This document shows, piece after piece, positions 31,701 through 38,289 of a DNA stretch of 40,971 nucleotides. The notes below the pieces were generated by a model, which was not told the DNA's origin, searched no databases, and saw nothing but the letters and a program-made list of their open reading frames with translations. The position numbers were made by a program, and so were the translations under genes. Numbering within the stretch: the stretch's first letter is position 1; each line of letters opens with the position of its first letter. This stretch comes from PLA5 sp040901705 (lineage in GTDB: Bacteria; Planctomycetota; Planctomycetia; Pirellulales; PLA5): assembly GCA_040901705.1 (NCBI GenBank), contig JBBDYI010000079.1, positions 1 through 40,971 of the forward strand, given 5' to 3'.

Positions 31701-32494
31701 TTAAGCGTGGCGTTGGTGGCGAGGCTTTCGAGCGTCTTGATTTCGGCGGCCGTGCGCGGCTGTTGCCACAGACCGACGTCGTCGATCAGGCCGTCAAAGA
31801 ACCACTGGCCGCCGCCGGCGGTGCTGTCGCGATTGCGGCCGATCGCCGAAGCGTTTGCGGAAAGACCGGTCAAAAACGACACGACGCCCGCCGACCCAGT
31901 CGCGTTGCCGTCGACGTAAAGCTGCGCGGAATTGCCCGCGCCAATGGAGACGGCGACGTGATGCCAGTTGCCGTCGAGCAGGTTCGACGCGGAGCTAATC
32001 AAACTGCCGTCGACCGTTCCGGCGCGGACGCCGTAAGCGAGCGTGCCCGTACCAAATGCGCCGCCGTTGCTGACCCAAAATCGCATCTCCTCCGACGCCG
32101 CCGCGCCGTTCGAAACGGTGAAGATCGACAGCACGTCGGTTTGCAAGCCGGTCGTGTCCGGCTTGACCCAGGCGGCGATCGTGCCTTGGCCGAGCGCGCC
32201 GAACGTGGCCGCGTGTGGGCTGAGATCGATGAACTGATTGTTCCCGTTGCTCGCGCCGCCGGCGAACTGCGCGGCCTGGCCGACGACGCCGGCAACTCCG
32301 GTCGTCGGGCCGCCGTTGGTCTTCGCGCCATCGAACGGTCCGTCTACTGCCGCGGCCGTGTCGCGAACCGCGTTGCCGACGACGTCGGCGTCGTCCATCG
32401 TCCAATGCGCGAGCAAGTCGCCGGCGAGCATGTGCCGCGATTCGAGGCGCTCGATGCGCGGCGCCCAATTCGTTCGCATTCGCCGAGCGACCAT
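25781..32494 (-). CDS. Giant LamG / lamin-tail / CotH / dockerin exoprotein
   Basis: A 2237-residue protein. It starts with a basic stretch and IERLESRHMLAGD, the LEPR-XLL-like N-terminal motif of planctomycete giants. Domains in rough order: LamG (28-256); Big_5-like Ig domain (325-421); fibronectin-like (426-526); lamin-tail domain (529-604, TEFMADNEG...DWIEIYNPS); second LamG (714-944); beta-module ending ENVLAIHGLN (960-1085); chitobiase/hexosaminidase C-terminal-like (1128-1198, RYTLDGSTPSEASPVYAGP); CotH kinase-like (1211-1551, with GLYLFMESIKRDD and LGPIWDFDRAY); second chitobiase-like piece (~1665); second ENVLAIHGLN module (1775-1890); second lamin-tail domain (1931-2004); dockerin pair (GDFDGNGVVDRTDAA about 2085, DADGDGRTTLSDLA about 2119); and a ~95-residue basic tail. 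CotH-family proteins can be protein kinases; activity here is inference. It follows the LamG PEP-CTERM gene on the same strand. Confidence 0.88.
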   Translation of the reverse strand: MVARRMRTNWAPRIERLESRHMLAGDLLAHWTMDDADVVGNAVRDTAAAVDGPFDGAKTNGGPTTGVAGVVGQAAQFAGGASNGNNQFIDLSPHAATFGALGQGTIAAWVKPDTTGLQTDVLSIFTVSNGAAASEEMRFWVSNGGAFGTGTLAYGVRAGTVDGSLISSASNLLDGNWHHVAVSIGAGNSAQLYVDGNATGSAGVVSFLTGLSANASAIGRNRDSTAGGGQWFFDGLIDDVGLWQQPRTAAEIKTLESLATNATLNYDLAQAQQLFDLHRAASGSTSIAARTWSYVGDGLSGAPGVVVDEGGGAFSINFGGGSGVRTGVAPLRVTSTDPVDGEFLAAPPATITVTFSDNVSAATVNAGDLTVDGSPATGVTPLGTDRLVFELPAVGSGSHTVAMAQGALTSVDGAPLDAYSGAFVVPTAPQIAIAAASNVGPNVATLGGEVLATGGQYPMITIYWGNDDAGQIAAAWDNSISIGPAALGAFAAQVSGLAPQTQYFFRATAENVGGQNWTATAGTFITASLPNLLVTEFMADNEGSLLDEDGAASDWIEIYNPSPLPVDLAGWRLTDDPAQLAKWTFPSVVVAPGGYLIVFASSKDRAASGEPLHTNFGLRNNGEYVALVRPDSAISSEHNAGGVDYPQQFNNVSYGLRQEAQTLVAAGATAHVLVPTSAAELSAAWNQASYAVDANWTSGPSGVGFATDTGGSQSGLVGHWNLADGSGTVATDSSPTPAGGTANDGVLVNYADAAADWNADLSGATDGVTMPHGLRFSGGINGSQSNYVDLSAHTADFAALQAGTISTWFRRDAGASPNDHSILGFGRPQDQNYIRIQIENGNEYVVSEVFADGTGTTTHMQGPFVDDGNWHHVAFTSDGASSALFVDGVHVLSGMQGFIDVAVAQMNIGRTPRQGLGLWYFDGTIGDVRIYDRVLAGDSGLNAAVLGGSELAYIADATHYGDGLSSDGNSLAEFIATDVADAMLGPGETGVNGSAFLRFEFDVTDAAFETLSLAIRYDAGFVAYLNGVEVARRNAPASTEWNAVATAERSDQAAIVTETIDLSTFVDVLATGENVLAIHGLNGAADNGDFLILPELTATVTDLADRLFFTTPTPGARNGDGFAGVITEGVIFSATGGTFTSAFDLTLTPERPTATMRYTLDGSTPSEASPVYAGPISITGTTQVRARLFEANFAPGPVESHSFLHLAADVQSFTSPLPILILDNFGGGAIPNKRAAGGAVGDGGGVVEVERKAATMSIIGLSGLSNAITTAADLSTRVGIRVRGASSANFAKQSLSVETWGSGDDDSSVSPFAMPAESDWVLYGPSTEFDDALIHNSFIYELSNQIGRYAVRFQFVEVFLNTGGGSLSMADHAGLYLFMESIKRDDDRVQIDTISADGSTGGWMVQSDRLQSIPVGSTEHPPTFHTKGPNRIQEGPYGGSSSADRGGDDIPTGYNTFMNYEYPRGEEINAAQENVIRSWFDEFEDALYGPDFADPLLGYRAYIDVDSFVDHLILNNVTKNRDGLQLSTYMYREDETSLLQLGPIWDFDRAYNSNSFGGGATGSLTWGQQFLWMPRLFEDPDFAQAYVDRWQELRDGPFSTASFNALIDAQAAEITPAVAAANGTTNWAGELQAMKDWLATRTAAIDSLYVAPPLFDSPGGQVDPGFELLVTAARGTVYYTVDGSDPRASGGGVAPGAVAVGAAHMTTLVDVGAAAAAIVPDATFDAAFGTSWTGLPASEPFDDSTVAGWKQGTSGVGYDLDPDYLPLIGLDVGAEMNLVNTSVYTRINFDVAGDPSAYDFLTLRMQYDDGFVAYLNGVVVASANAPATLTWDSASSAQQADASAVVFETFDLTPHLGLLHGGENVLAIHGLNRTVDSTDMLLRPVLEAGVFADSVITIDATANIVARALDGGSWSGPTTGLFTVDAAPALAITELHYNPAGTQDTEFVELRNTGTTPLDISGFTLTGVGGTPDFVFPAMAPIAAGGFVLVVRNVAAFEAAYGTGLSIAGQYAGGLDNGGEMLGLFDAIGAPIQAFTFDDAWYAETDGEGFSLVAIDVAGDYNVAINWRSSALVGGSPGAIDPTPQPGDFDGNGVVDRTDAAILAAQFGRDANSHRGRGDADGDGRTTLSDLAIVQLNMGRTLAAPSPNSAASSLVAAAAVVDRTRDVRGTRQLTARRVNASTSNSIDSAPSNSAPSIGSHLSGQRRAERRGLRVRRVERVALRPAILDDLLASGDGQ
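31725..32410 (-). repeat. LamG domain closely related to the one in the neighbouring gene
   Basis: The first LamG domain of the CotH giant shares long blocks with the second LamG of the PEP-CTERM protein (about 32806-33480): NGGPTTGV, GQAA-FAGG, IDLSPHA, GTI-A--KPDTT, LLDG-WHHVAV, and DST-GGGQWFFDGL. This is a domain copied between neighbouring genes. Confidence 0.7.
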
Positions 32495-32540
32495 CGGCCA
32501 AGTCTCCGTGTGCCTGTGCGTGCCTTTGCAGAGTATTCAC

Positions 32541-32685
32541 CACGGAGACACGGAGGGCACGGAGGAAATGCAAAATGCAGAATGACGAAGGCAAAATGAA
32601 GAATGCAGAACAACGTTCGACCTACGACACTCAGCTTGCCTTCACTCCGCGACCCGCATTTTCTCCGTGGCTCCGTGCGTCCGTG
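32541..32685. repeat. Inverted CACGGAG arrays enclosing a 7-bp tandem repeat
   Basis: Three CACGGAG units (32541-32547, 32549-32555, 32558-32564) face three reverse-complement units (CTCCGTG at 32663-32669 and 32671-32677; GTCCGTG at 32679-32685, one mismatch), with about 98 bases between. The inner sequence includes a heptamer tandem repeat. It lies between two minus-strand genes. The symmetry fits a foldable intergenic repeat or remnant of a small mobile element; no transposase is nearby. Confidence 0.7.
32566..32607. repeat. 7-bp tandem repeat, consensus RAATGCA
   Basis: Six consecutive heptamers: AAATGCA, AAATGCA, GAATGAC, GAAGGCA, AAATGAA, GAATGCA. They are AT-rich in a GC-rich region and lie inside the CACGGAG palindrome. 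Such short heptamer arrays are found between genes in several bacterial groups; the role is unknown. Confidence 0.65.
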
Positions 32686-32697
32686 TTTTGCGTTGAA

Positions 32698-34281
32698 CTA
32701 GCTTCGACGCTTACAAGTCCGTCGTCGTGTTTGCCAGACCGTCATTGCGGCAGCCAGCGACGCGAGTACGAACGTCGACGGTTCCGGAATCGACGCCAGT
32801 CGGGCGACTTCGTCGGGGTTCATCGCCCGATCGTAAATCCGCACTTCGTCCATCAATCCGTCGAAGAACCATTGTCCGCCGCCGACCGTGCTGTCGAGGT
32901 TGCGGCCGAGCGACAGCGAATTGAGCACCGAAAAGCCGTCGAAGAAGGTCGCCGTGCCCGCGCCGCGCAGTTCGCCGTCGATGTACAGAGCCACCGCGTC
33001 GGATGACGAAACGGTCACAGCCACGTGGTGCCATTGGCCATCGAGCAGATCAACGCCGGACGTAACGACGTTGCCGTTGATGTCGGCGCCGCGCGTGCCG
33101 TACACCAGGTTGCCGAAGCCGGTCGCGCCGCCGTTGGAGACGAACCAACGGATTTCGCTCGACGGTGCGCTGGCGTCGGACGCGGCGAAAATCGTCAGCA
33201 CGTCGGTCGTCAAGTCCGTGGTGTCGGGTTTGATGAACGCCGAGATCGTGCCTTCGCCGAGCGTGGAGAGCAAATTCGCGTGAGGTGAAAGATCGATGTG
33301 CTCGTTGAAGCCGTTGTTCGCTCCGCCGGCGAATTCGGCGGCTTGACCGAAGCGGCCCGGTACGCCAGTCGTGGGGCCGCCGTTCTGCTTGGCGCCGTTG
33401 AACGGTCCGAGCGGGAAGCCGGCCGAATCGATAATCGTGTCGCCGGCGACGTGGCCGTTGTCCATCGAATAGCGGGCCAACAGCGTCGCGCCGCTGGGCG
33501 GTGGCGGAGGTGGCGGTTCAGCGCCGAGCAACGTCGGCACCGTCCGCATCGCATATCCGCCGACGCCGACGCCGGCCAGGTCGTCGATATCATCCTGCGT
33601 GAGGATCTGATCCCAGATGGCGACGTCGTCGATCTGGCCGTCCCAGAAGTTCGTGGCCGCACCGGAACTACTGCGTCGCGAGCCGATCTGAAACGTTTGC
33701 ACATTCGTCGGCATCTGCACGAAGTTGCCGTTGCTCGTTCCTTCGAGCACGCCGTTGATGTAAATCTTGCCGGGCTGATTAGCCTCGTAGGTGACGAGAA
33801 CGTGTTGCCATGCGCCGACCGCGGGCGCCGTCGTGGAAAACGCCTGACCGTCGGCCACTCCGCCGGGCGTGCCGTGAATCGTAAAACGGAACGTGTTGTT
33901 TTCCGTCCAGAAGTAGATGTTGTCTTCGTGCTCGACGATTCGCCGCAGGGCCGTCGATGAACTGTCGGGGTTGACCCATGCCGAGAGGGTCATCGTGCTG
34001 AGGCCGCGGAGTTCGGTCAGGTCGTTGCCGAATTGCAGGTAGTCGCCCGTGCCGTCGAGGTCGAGGGCACCGGACGCAATCGTGGCATCCGCCTGGAGAA
34101 CGCCCGTCGTGTTGGCGGCCGTTCCGCCGCTGGCGGCGACGTTTGGCGCGGCGACGTCGGCGGCGCTAAACTCCCATGCCGCTAGCAAACCAGCTCGCGC
34201 GGACGGCGCCGCGGCGTGCCAGCACGCGGCAACCGCGGTCGCCGCGACCACCAGTCGAATCCACTGTCTTAAGTCTCTCAT
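32698..34281 (-). CDS. LamG-domain PEP-CTERM protein
   Basis: A 527-residue exported protein. An N-terminal signal peptide (LVVAATAVAACWHAAAPSARA) is followed by LamG 1 (about 30-240, from LLAAWEFSAADVAAPN) and LamG 2 (about 265-495, from LLARYSMDNGHVAGD), joined by a Pro-rich linker (EPPPPPPPSGA). The C terminus is a PEP-CTERM sorting signal: IPEPSTFVLASLAAAM, a hydrophobic stretch, then RRRTCKRRS, which suggests removal by an exosortase and surface or exopolysaccharide association. I chose the ATG at 34281 because AAAGGAG lies 8 bases upstream; a longer frame to 34560 is not supported. It sits 86 bases after the GntR-type regulator gene and before the CotH giant, all on the minus strand. 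Probably shed or anchored; ligand unknown. Confidence 0.88.
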   Translation of the reverse strand: MRDLRQWIRLVVAATAVAACWHAAAPSARAGLLAAWEFSAADVAAPNVAASGGTAANTTGVLQADATIASGALDLDGTGDYLQFGNDLTELRGLSTMTLSAWVNPDSSSTALRRIVEHEDNIYFWTENNTFRFTIHGTPGGVADGQAFSTTAPAVGAWQHVLVTYEANQPGKIYINGVLEGTSNGNFVQMPTNVQTFQIGSRRSSSGAATNFWDGQIDDVAIWDQILTQDDIDDLAGVGVGGYAMRTVPTLLGAEPPPPPPPSGATLLARYSMDNGHVAGDTIIDSAGFPLGPFNGAKQNGGPTTGVPGRFGQAAEFAGGANNGFNEHIDLSPHANLLSTLGEGTISAFIKPDTTDLTTDVLTIFAASDASAPSSEIRWFVSNGGATGFGNLVYGTRGADINGNVVTSGVDLLDGQWHHVAVTVSSSDAVALYIDGELRGAGTATFFDGFSVLNSLSLGRNLDSTVGGGQWFFDGLMDEVRIYDRAMNPDEVARLASIPEPSTFVLASLAAAMTVWQTRRRTCKRRS

Positions 34282-34346
34282 TAGATCGGCTCCTTTCATC
34301 GGGGAGGAAAAACGTCGAACGGTAGTTTGGTCGTTGGTGTTACATC

Positions 34347-34358
34347 GCTCGTGCGAGC
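34347..34358. promoter_or_regulatory. Palindrome between GntR gene and LamG gene
   Basis: GCTCG-TG-CGAGC has perfect 5-bp arms. It lies in the 86-base gap between the regulator stop and the LamG PEP-CTERM start, about 65 bases before that start. It could be an operator for the adjacent regulator, or weak chance symmetry. Confidence 0.25.
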
Positions 34359-34367
34359 ACAAAGTCG

Positions 34368-35471
34368 TCACGCAGCCAGATCGCCACCACCGGGCAGCGT
34401 CAGTTCCACGGGCGTGTCTTGGATCAAGTGTTCGTAGGGCACGCCGTTGGCTTGAGCGGCGAGAATCTGGCCGATCAGATCGCCTCGCCCTTGGGCGTCG
34501 AGCATCGGCCGCGGATACGCATAGCGCGGCTGCTCGCCTTTCTTCAGGTAGTAGTCGCAAACGGTCACGCCGACGTCGATGCCGACCTTCCCTTCGAATT
34601 CAACGGCCGCCTGCGCCGCGCCGTCGGCGATCGTCACGCCGCGGCAGATGACGCCAGTGGGAACCGGAGGTTCGTGTCGCGCCAGCAGCCGCCGCACTTC
34701 CGCTCTGACCGCATCGACGTCGACCGGTACCGCGCGGAACGTGAAGGCGTCCAGCCCCAGGCCGGCGCGGGCCATCGTCTCGACGATCGCGTCGAGCGTT
34801 TCCATATCGCCGGGTAGCACCTGCTGTCGGACGAGATAAAAGATGCGGCGATATCCGCGCGCGAGCAGGTACTCGGTCAAGCACAGTCCGATCTGACGCA
34901 TGTCGCGACTGACGTGCGGAAGCGATTCGACGGACGGGTAAAGCGAACCGTACACGACGGCCGGCATTCCGCTGGCGGCGATGATGCGCTGAACGGCAAG
35001 CGGCGCGCGGACGAGCACGAAGCCGTCGACTTCATGCGAACGAAACGCTTCGTCGACCAACTGCTGCACGTGCCGCGCTTCGTCGTTCGGCGAAAGGAGA
35101 CTGATCTGGACGTTTGCGCCCGGCAGTCGCCCTTGCAAACCGAGCACGGTCTCGTCGGCGTTCATGCCTTCGGTCTTGAGGTAGTTACGGTGGACGAGCA
35201 GATGCACGCGGCAGATCGCGGCGGTGTTGCGCCGCGACTCGACGATGCCTTCGGCGACGAACGTGCCCAACCGCTGACGTCGATGCAGCACGCCGCGCTT
35301 GACGAGCAACTTCAGCGCGGCGCCGACCGTGTTATTGCTGACACCCAGCATCCGCGCGGTGTCGCGCATGGAAAGATAGGGATCGCCCGGCCGCAGTCCC
35401 TTGGCGCGGATATCGGCGACCAACCGGTCGGCGAGCGAAACCGTCGTCGGCGTGATGACTTTCGTGGTCAC
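34368..35471 (-). CDS. GntR-type transcriptional regulator with LacI-like sensor domain
   Basis: A 367-residue regulator. The N-terminal winged helix-turn-helix (about 8-75; LADRLVADIRAKGLRPGDPYLSMRD-type start, then LGVSNNTVGAALKLLVKRGVLHRR) is of the GntR class. The rest (about 85-340) resembles the periplasmic-binding-protein/LacI effector fold (VDGFVLVRAPLAVQRIIAASGMPAVVYGSLY, a later ICRGVTIADGAAQAA segment), like the AraR type, so it probably senses a sugar-like ligand. It starts with GTG; the site upstream is weak. It is directly upstream of the LamG PEP-CTERM and CotH-giant genes, the natural targets. Its own promoter region contains an AT-rich inverted repeat. Confidence 0.85.
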   Translation of the reverse strand: MTTKVITPTTVSLADRLVADIRAKGLRPGDPYLSMRDTARMLGVSNNTVGAALKLLVKRGVLHRRQRLGTFVAEGIVESRRNTAAICRVHLLVHRNYLKTEGMNADETVLGLQGRLPGANVQISLLSPNDEARHVQQLVDEAFRSHEVDGFVLVRAPLAVQRIIAASGMPAVVYGSLYPSVESLPHVSRDMRQIGLCLTEYLLARGYRRIFYLVRQQVLPGDMETLDAIVETMARAGLGLDAFTFRAVPVDVDAVRAEVRRLLARHEPPVPTGVICRGVTIADGAAQAAVEFEGKVGIDVGVTVCDYYLKKGEQPRYAYPRPMLDAQGRGDLIGQILAAQANGVPYEHLIQDTPVELTLPGGGDLAA

Positions 35472-35527
35472 GAGCGAACCGCGCGTGCGAGGCGAAGGGA
35501 CGGAGAACAGGAGAGGATGATAGCATG

Positions 35528-35553
35528 AATAATCTCTAAGTGGAAGAATTATT
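35528..35553. promoter_or_regulatory. AT-rich inverted repeat before the GntR gene
   Basis: AATAAT at 35528-35533 faces ATTATT at 35548-35553 across 14 bases, about 55 bases upstream of the regulator start on the minus strand. It is clearly AT-rich against a GC-rich background, as expected for a promoter or an autoregulatory site. Confidence 0.3.
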
Positions 35554-35673
35554 TCCGTCGCGGCGAGAGGATATATTGGGCCACACGGCTTGTGTTTTCA
35601 TCGCGCCGCAAGAAACGATCGCGGCAAAAGAGCGACTTTGCCGGCCGCGTGACGCGAGAAACTCCGCGGCAGG

Positions 35674-36801
35674 TCAGCACCGTTTCGCTTCACTCAGGCG
35701 GTGGGTCGGCGTCGGCCGCCCCGGACGAAAGCTCTGTACGTCTCGAAATTCGGCTGCCGCGCCGATTGCAACACATGCAGCCGAAACCGCCGCGCAGACC
35801 TGTCGCTCCAGTTCCTGCGGATCGACCGCCACGCGGGCATTGACGACCATTTCGGCCACGGTCGGCTCGCAACGCGACGGCAGCGAAAGCTCAGTCTGGC
35901 TGTCGCTGCTCACGAGATTGGCGACCCCGTAAAAACCTTCCCACAGCCCGATCGCCTTGAGATGCGCGACTTCCGCGCTCGCCGCAGCGAGCGAACCGCG
36001 CAGCCGCTCAACCACGTCGAGCAGTAGATCGTCGAGCGGCCACGGCTTGTCCGCGCGGACGGTCAGGCTCGCATTGAGCCAGCCCAATTCGGCCTCGCCT
36101 TCCGCGTACACGTCGTAATCGAGTTCGAGAATCCGCCGGCCGAACGCGCCGCGCTGCTCGAGAAAGCCGAACAGATCGTCGAAGCCTTCGCCCGAGCGAG
36201 CGGAAATGAACATCGTCGGCACGTCGGCGAACCGCTGGCTGATCAAACCGGCCAGTTCCTCGCGCTCGTCGGTTCTCAACTCGTCCGCGCGATTGATCAG
36301 GATCATGTCGGCTTCTTCGAGTTGCTTGAGGAAAATATACTCGGCCTTTGGCGAAAACCCGCCGTTCTTCTCACCGCGCAAGATTCGCCGGCCGTGGCTC
36401 GGTTTGAGGATCACCGCATACGGGGCGACCTCGAATCGCGCGTCGAAAAGCTGTACCAGCGGCTGCACCACCGTCGCCACGAGATCGGTGCAGCTTCCGA
36501 CCGGCTCGGCCAGGATCACGTCGGGCTGCTGCGACACGGCCAACTTGTCGACGGTCGACGTCAGTTCGTTGAAGTTGCAGCAGAAACACGCACCGGCCAC
36601 TTCGCCGACGTCGAAACCTTGCGAGCGGAGGCTCATCGTGTCGACCAGATCGGCTGCCTGATCGTTGGTGACGATCCCCACGTTCTGCCCACGGGCCTGA
36701 AACATGCGGGCCAGCCGGGCGATGCTGGTGGTTTTTCCGGCCCCCAGAAAACCACCGAGCATGACGAATCGTAGCGGCTTCATCGGCTCTGCTGGTTTCA
36801 T
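35674..36801 (-). CDS. CobW/G3E-family GTPase, probable metal chaperone
   Basis: A 375-residue P-loop GTPase of the G3E/COG0523 family, which delivers metals (zinc, cobalt) to target proteins. Walker A is GGFLGAGKTTS with K23. The metal-binding site is C72, C74, C75 in ACFCCNF, matching the family CxCC. The guanine-specificity motif appears as NRAD. The C-terminal half (about 235-375) is not the usual CobW-C domain by eye and has scattered cysteines, including the penultimate region and a final Cys. Three nearby ATGs exist; I chose 36801, about 10 bases after AAAGGA, over 36810. It lies 54 bases after the aquaglyceroporin gene. Substrate metal is unknown; the context suggests metalloid or metal stress. 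Confidence 0.85.
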   Translation of the reverse strand: MKPAEPMKPLRFVMLGGFLGAGKTTSIARLARMFQARGQNVGIVTNDQAADLVDTMSLRSQGFDVGEVAGACFCCNFNELTSTVDKLAVSQQPDVILAEPVGSCTDLVATVVQPLVQLFDARFEVAPYAVILKPSHGRRILRGEKNGGFSPKAEYIFLKQLEEADMILINRADELRTDEREELAGLISQRFADVPTMFISARSGEGFDDLFGFLEQRGAFGRRILELDYDVYAEGEAELGWLNASLTVRADKPWPLDDLLLDVVERLRGSLAAASAEVAHLKAIGLWEGFYGVANLVSSDSQTELSLPSRCEPTVAEMVVNARVAVDPQELERQVCAAVSAACVAIGAAAEFRDVQSFRPGRPTPTHRLSEAKRC

Positions 36802-36855
36802 CTTGCACATTTCCTTTTCATCGCGTTCGTCTGCGCCGAGAACGAAAAACCTCGG

Positions 36856-37794
36856 TCAGGCAGCCTCGCCGATCCAATTTCTCACGCCGCGTTCGTACAG
36901 GCCCACGCCCAGCACCGCGCCGACGATCGGCGCGACGATATATACCGTCACACAGCCGATCCCGTTCGGTCCGGGAATCGCCACGTCGCCCCAGCCGGCC
37001 AGATACGCAACCAAACGCGGCCCCCAATCGCGGGCCGGATTGAAGCAGGCTTGCGTCAGCGGGGCGATGATCGAAACGAGCGCCGCGACGGTCAGGCCGA
37101 TGAACACCGGGCCGAATTTCGGGGCCGGCCCGCCGCGATTGCGATCGTCTGACACCGCGGAGACGACCAAGGCTAGAATCAACGTGCCGAGCACTTCGAG
37201 ACCGAAGGCGGTGGCGTGCGGGACGTAGGGCAGGAAGCTTTTGAAGCGGTTTCCGGCTTTGCGCCGCTCGATCACCTTGTCCACGGAATCGAGTCCAAGC
37301 GAAGGATCGAAAAGCTGTATCGCGTCCTTTGGCGCGACCGGATCGCGCAAGTCATTGATCACGCCCGGATTCGGATAGTACTCGCCGTAGCACATCGCCG
37401 TGGCCACGCTGTCGGTCTTGCCGCGATCGACGCCGAGTTGCATTTCCTTGGCTTCGAGCAGCGGTCCCCACGCCCCATATAAAGCCGCGGCGGCGACGAA
37501 CGCGCCCGCCATCTGCGCGGCAATATATGGCACGACACGGCCGGCGGGAAACTTCCCCCAGGCGGCCAAACCCAGCGTAATCGCCGGATTGATGTGCGCC
37601 CCGCTGACCGCGCCGACGACGTAGCAAGCGAGCATGATCGAGATTCCCCACACCACGGCCACCTGCCACAAGCCGCTCTGGGCGTTGGACAACACGGCGG
37701 CATGCACGGCGCCGCAGCCGAACAGCACGAGCATGAATGTGCCCAAGGCTTCGGCGGCAACGACGGCCGGCAGTCCCGGTTTACGAGCTTCCAT
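36856..37794 (-). CDS. Aquaglyceroporin (MIP family)
   Basis: A 312-residue channel with two NPA boxes: HINPAITLG (about 68) and CFNPARDWGPR (about 245). The aspartate directly after the second NPA-R is the glycerol-facilitator (GlpF) signature rather than that of a strict water channel, so it probably passes glycerol or uncharged metalloids such as arsenite. It is longer than GlpF (~280) because of an insert of about 50 residues after YYPNPG and before LEVLGT. An arsR-type gene upstream makes a metalloid role plausible, as known for AqpS in Sinorhizobium; this is inference. A ribosome site GGGGAGAA lies just upstream; a promoter-like sequence and a hairpin precede it. Confidence 0.85.
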   Translation of the reverse strand: MEARKPGLPAVVAAEALGTFMLVLFGCGAVHAAVLSNAQSGLWQVAVVWGISIMLACYVVGAVSGAHINPAITLGLAAWGKFPAGRVVPYIAAQMAGAFVAAAALYGAWGPLLEAKEMQLGVDRGKTDSVATAMCYGEYYPNPGVINDLRDPVAPKDAIQLFDPSLGLDSVDKVIERRKAGNRFKSFLPYVPHATAFGLEVLGTLILALVVSAVSDDRNRGGPAPKFGPVFIGLTVAALVSIIAPLTQACFNPARDWGPRLVAYLAGWGDVAIPGPNGIGCVTVYIVAPIVGAVLGVGLYERGVRNWIGEAA

Positions 37795-37807
37795 GAAGTT
37801 TCTCCCC

Positions 37808-37825
37808 GGAGCGGCGATGCGCTCC
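37808..37825 (-). repeat. Hairpin in leader of the aquaglyceroporin gene
   Basis: Perfect 6-bp arms GGAGCG (37808-37813) and CGCTCC (37820-37825) enclose a 6-base loop, 13 bases before the start and touching the ribosome site. Its outer flank on the minus strand reads TGTAGGAG, the same octamer as in the palindromic element near 40931. Confidence 0.45.
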
Positions 37826-37837
37826 TACATTCAAACG

Positions 37838-37865
37838 ATCATACAAGTGTTTGTGCGTTTGGCAA
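37838..37865 (-). promoter_or_regulatory. Possible promoter of aquaglyceroporin-cobW
   Basis: On the minus strand, TTGCCA (37860-37865) and TATGAT (37838-37843) are 16 bases apart, each one base from consensus. The site is about 44 bases before the channel start. Short CAAAC/GTTTG symmetry around it could be the target of the ArsR-type repressor encoded upstream. Confidence 0.45.
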
Positions 37866-37943
37866 GCCCCGCGCCTGCCAGTTTCACCAGAGTTTAGCCG
37901 CCCAAGACGCTGGCGGCGAGGTCGAGCCAGTCGTATCGGCCGG

Positions 37944-38258
37944 CTACGGCGTGAGTTCGAGCTTGCAGCAGCCCAGGTCGAGCACAGCGGGGCGTTTCGC
38001 GCGGCCCGACGAGCGAAACACGTCCGGATGGAGCGAGTAGTAGACGTATTTACCTTCGCGGCGATCCTGCACCAGAGCGGCGTTGCGGAGCACGCCCAAG
38101 TGATGCGAAACGTTGGCGATTTCCGCGTCTAACGCCAGGGCCACGTCGCCGACGCTCAATTCGCCCTGCTGCAAGCACTGCACGATCCGCAGACGATCCG
38201 AATCGGCCAGCGCCTTGAGGCGTCGCGAGCACTCGTCGGCGTTGAGATCGTCTCGCAT
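37944..38258 (-). CDS. ArsR/SmtB-type repressor
   Basis: A 104-residue winged-helix protein of the ArsR family. The recognition region is ALDAEIANVSHHLGVLRNAALVQDRREGKYVYYSLHP. The classic ELCVCDL arsenic site on helix 3 is replaced by GELSVGDVA with no cysteine, so if it binds a metalloid it would do so elsewhere; the C terminus has a vicinal pair in DLGCCKLEL. The gene starts 31 bases after the yidC stop on the same strand and is followed after about 150 bases by the aquaglyceroporin gene, its likely target. It may be co-transcribed with yidC. Family call is firm; the ligand is inference. Confidence 0.88.
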   Translation of the reverse strand: MRDDLNADECSRRLKALADSDRLRIVQCLQQGELSVGDVALALDAEIANVSHHLGVLRNAALVQDRREGKYVYYSLHPDVFRSSGRAKRPAVLDLGCCKLELTP

Positions 38259-38289
38259 GGCGGTGGCGCTGCTGTGGCGGCGAAACTGA

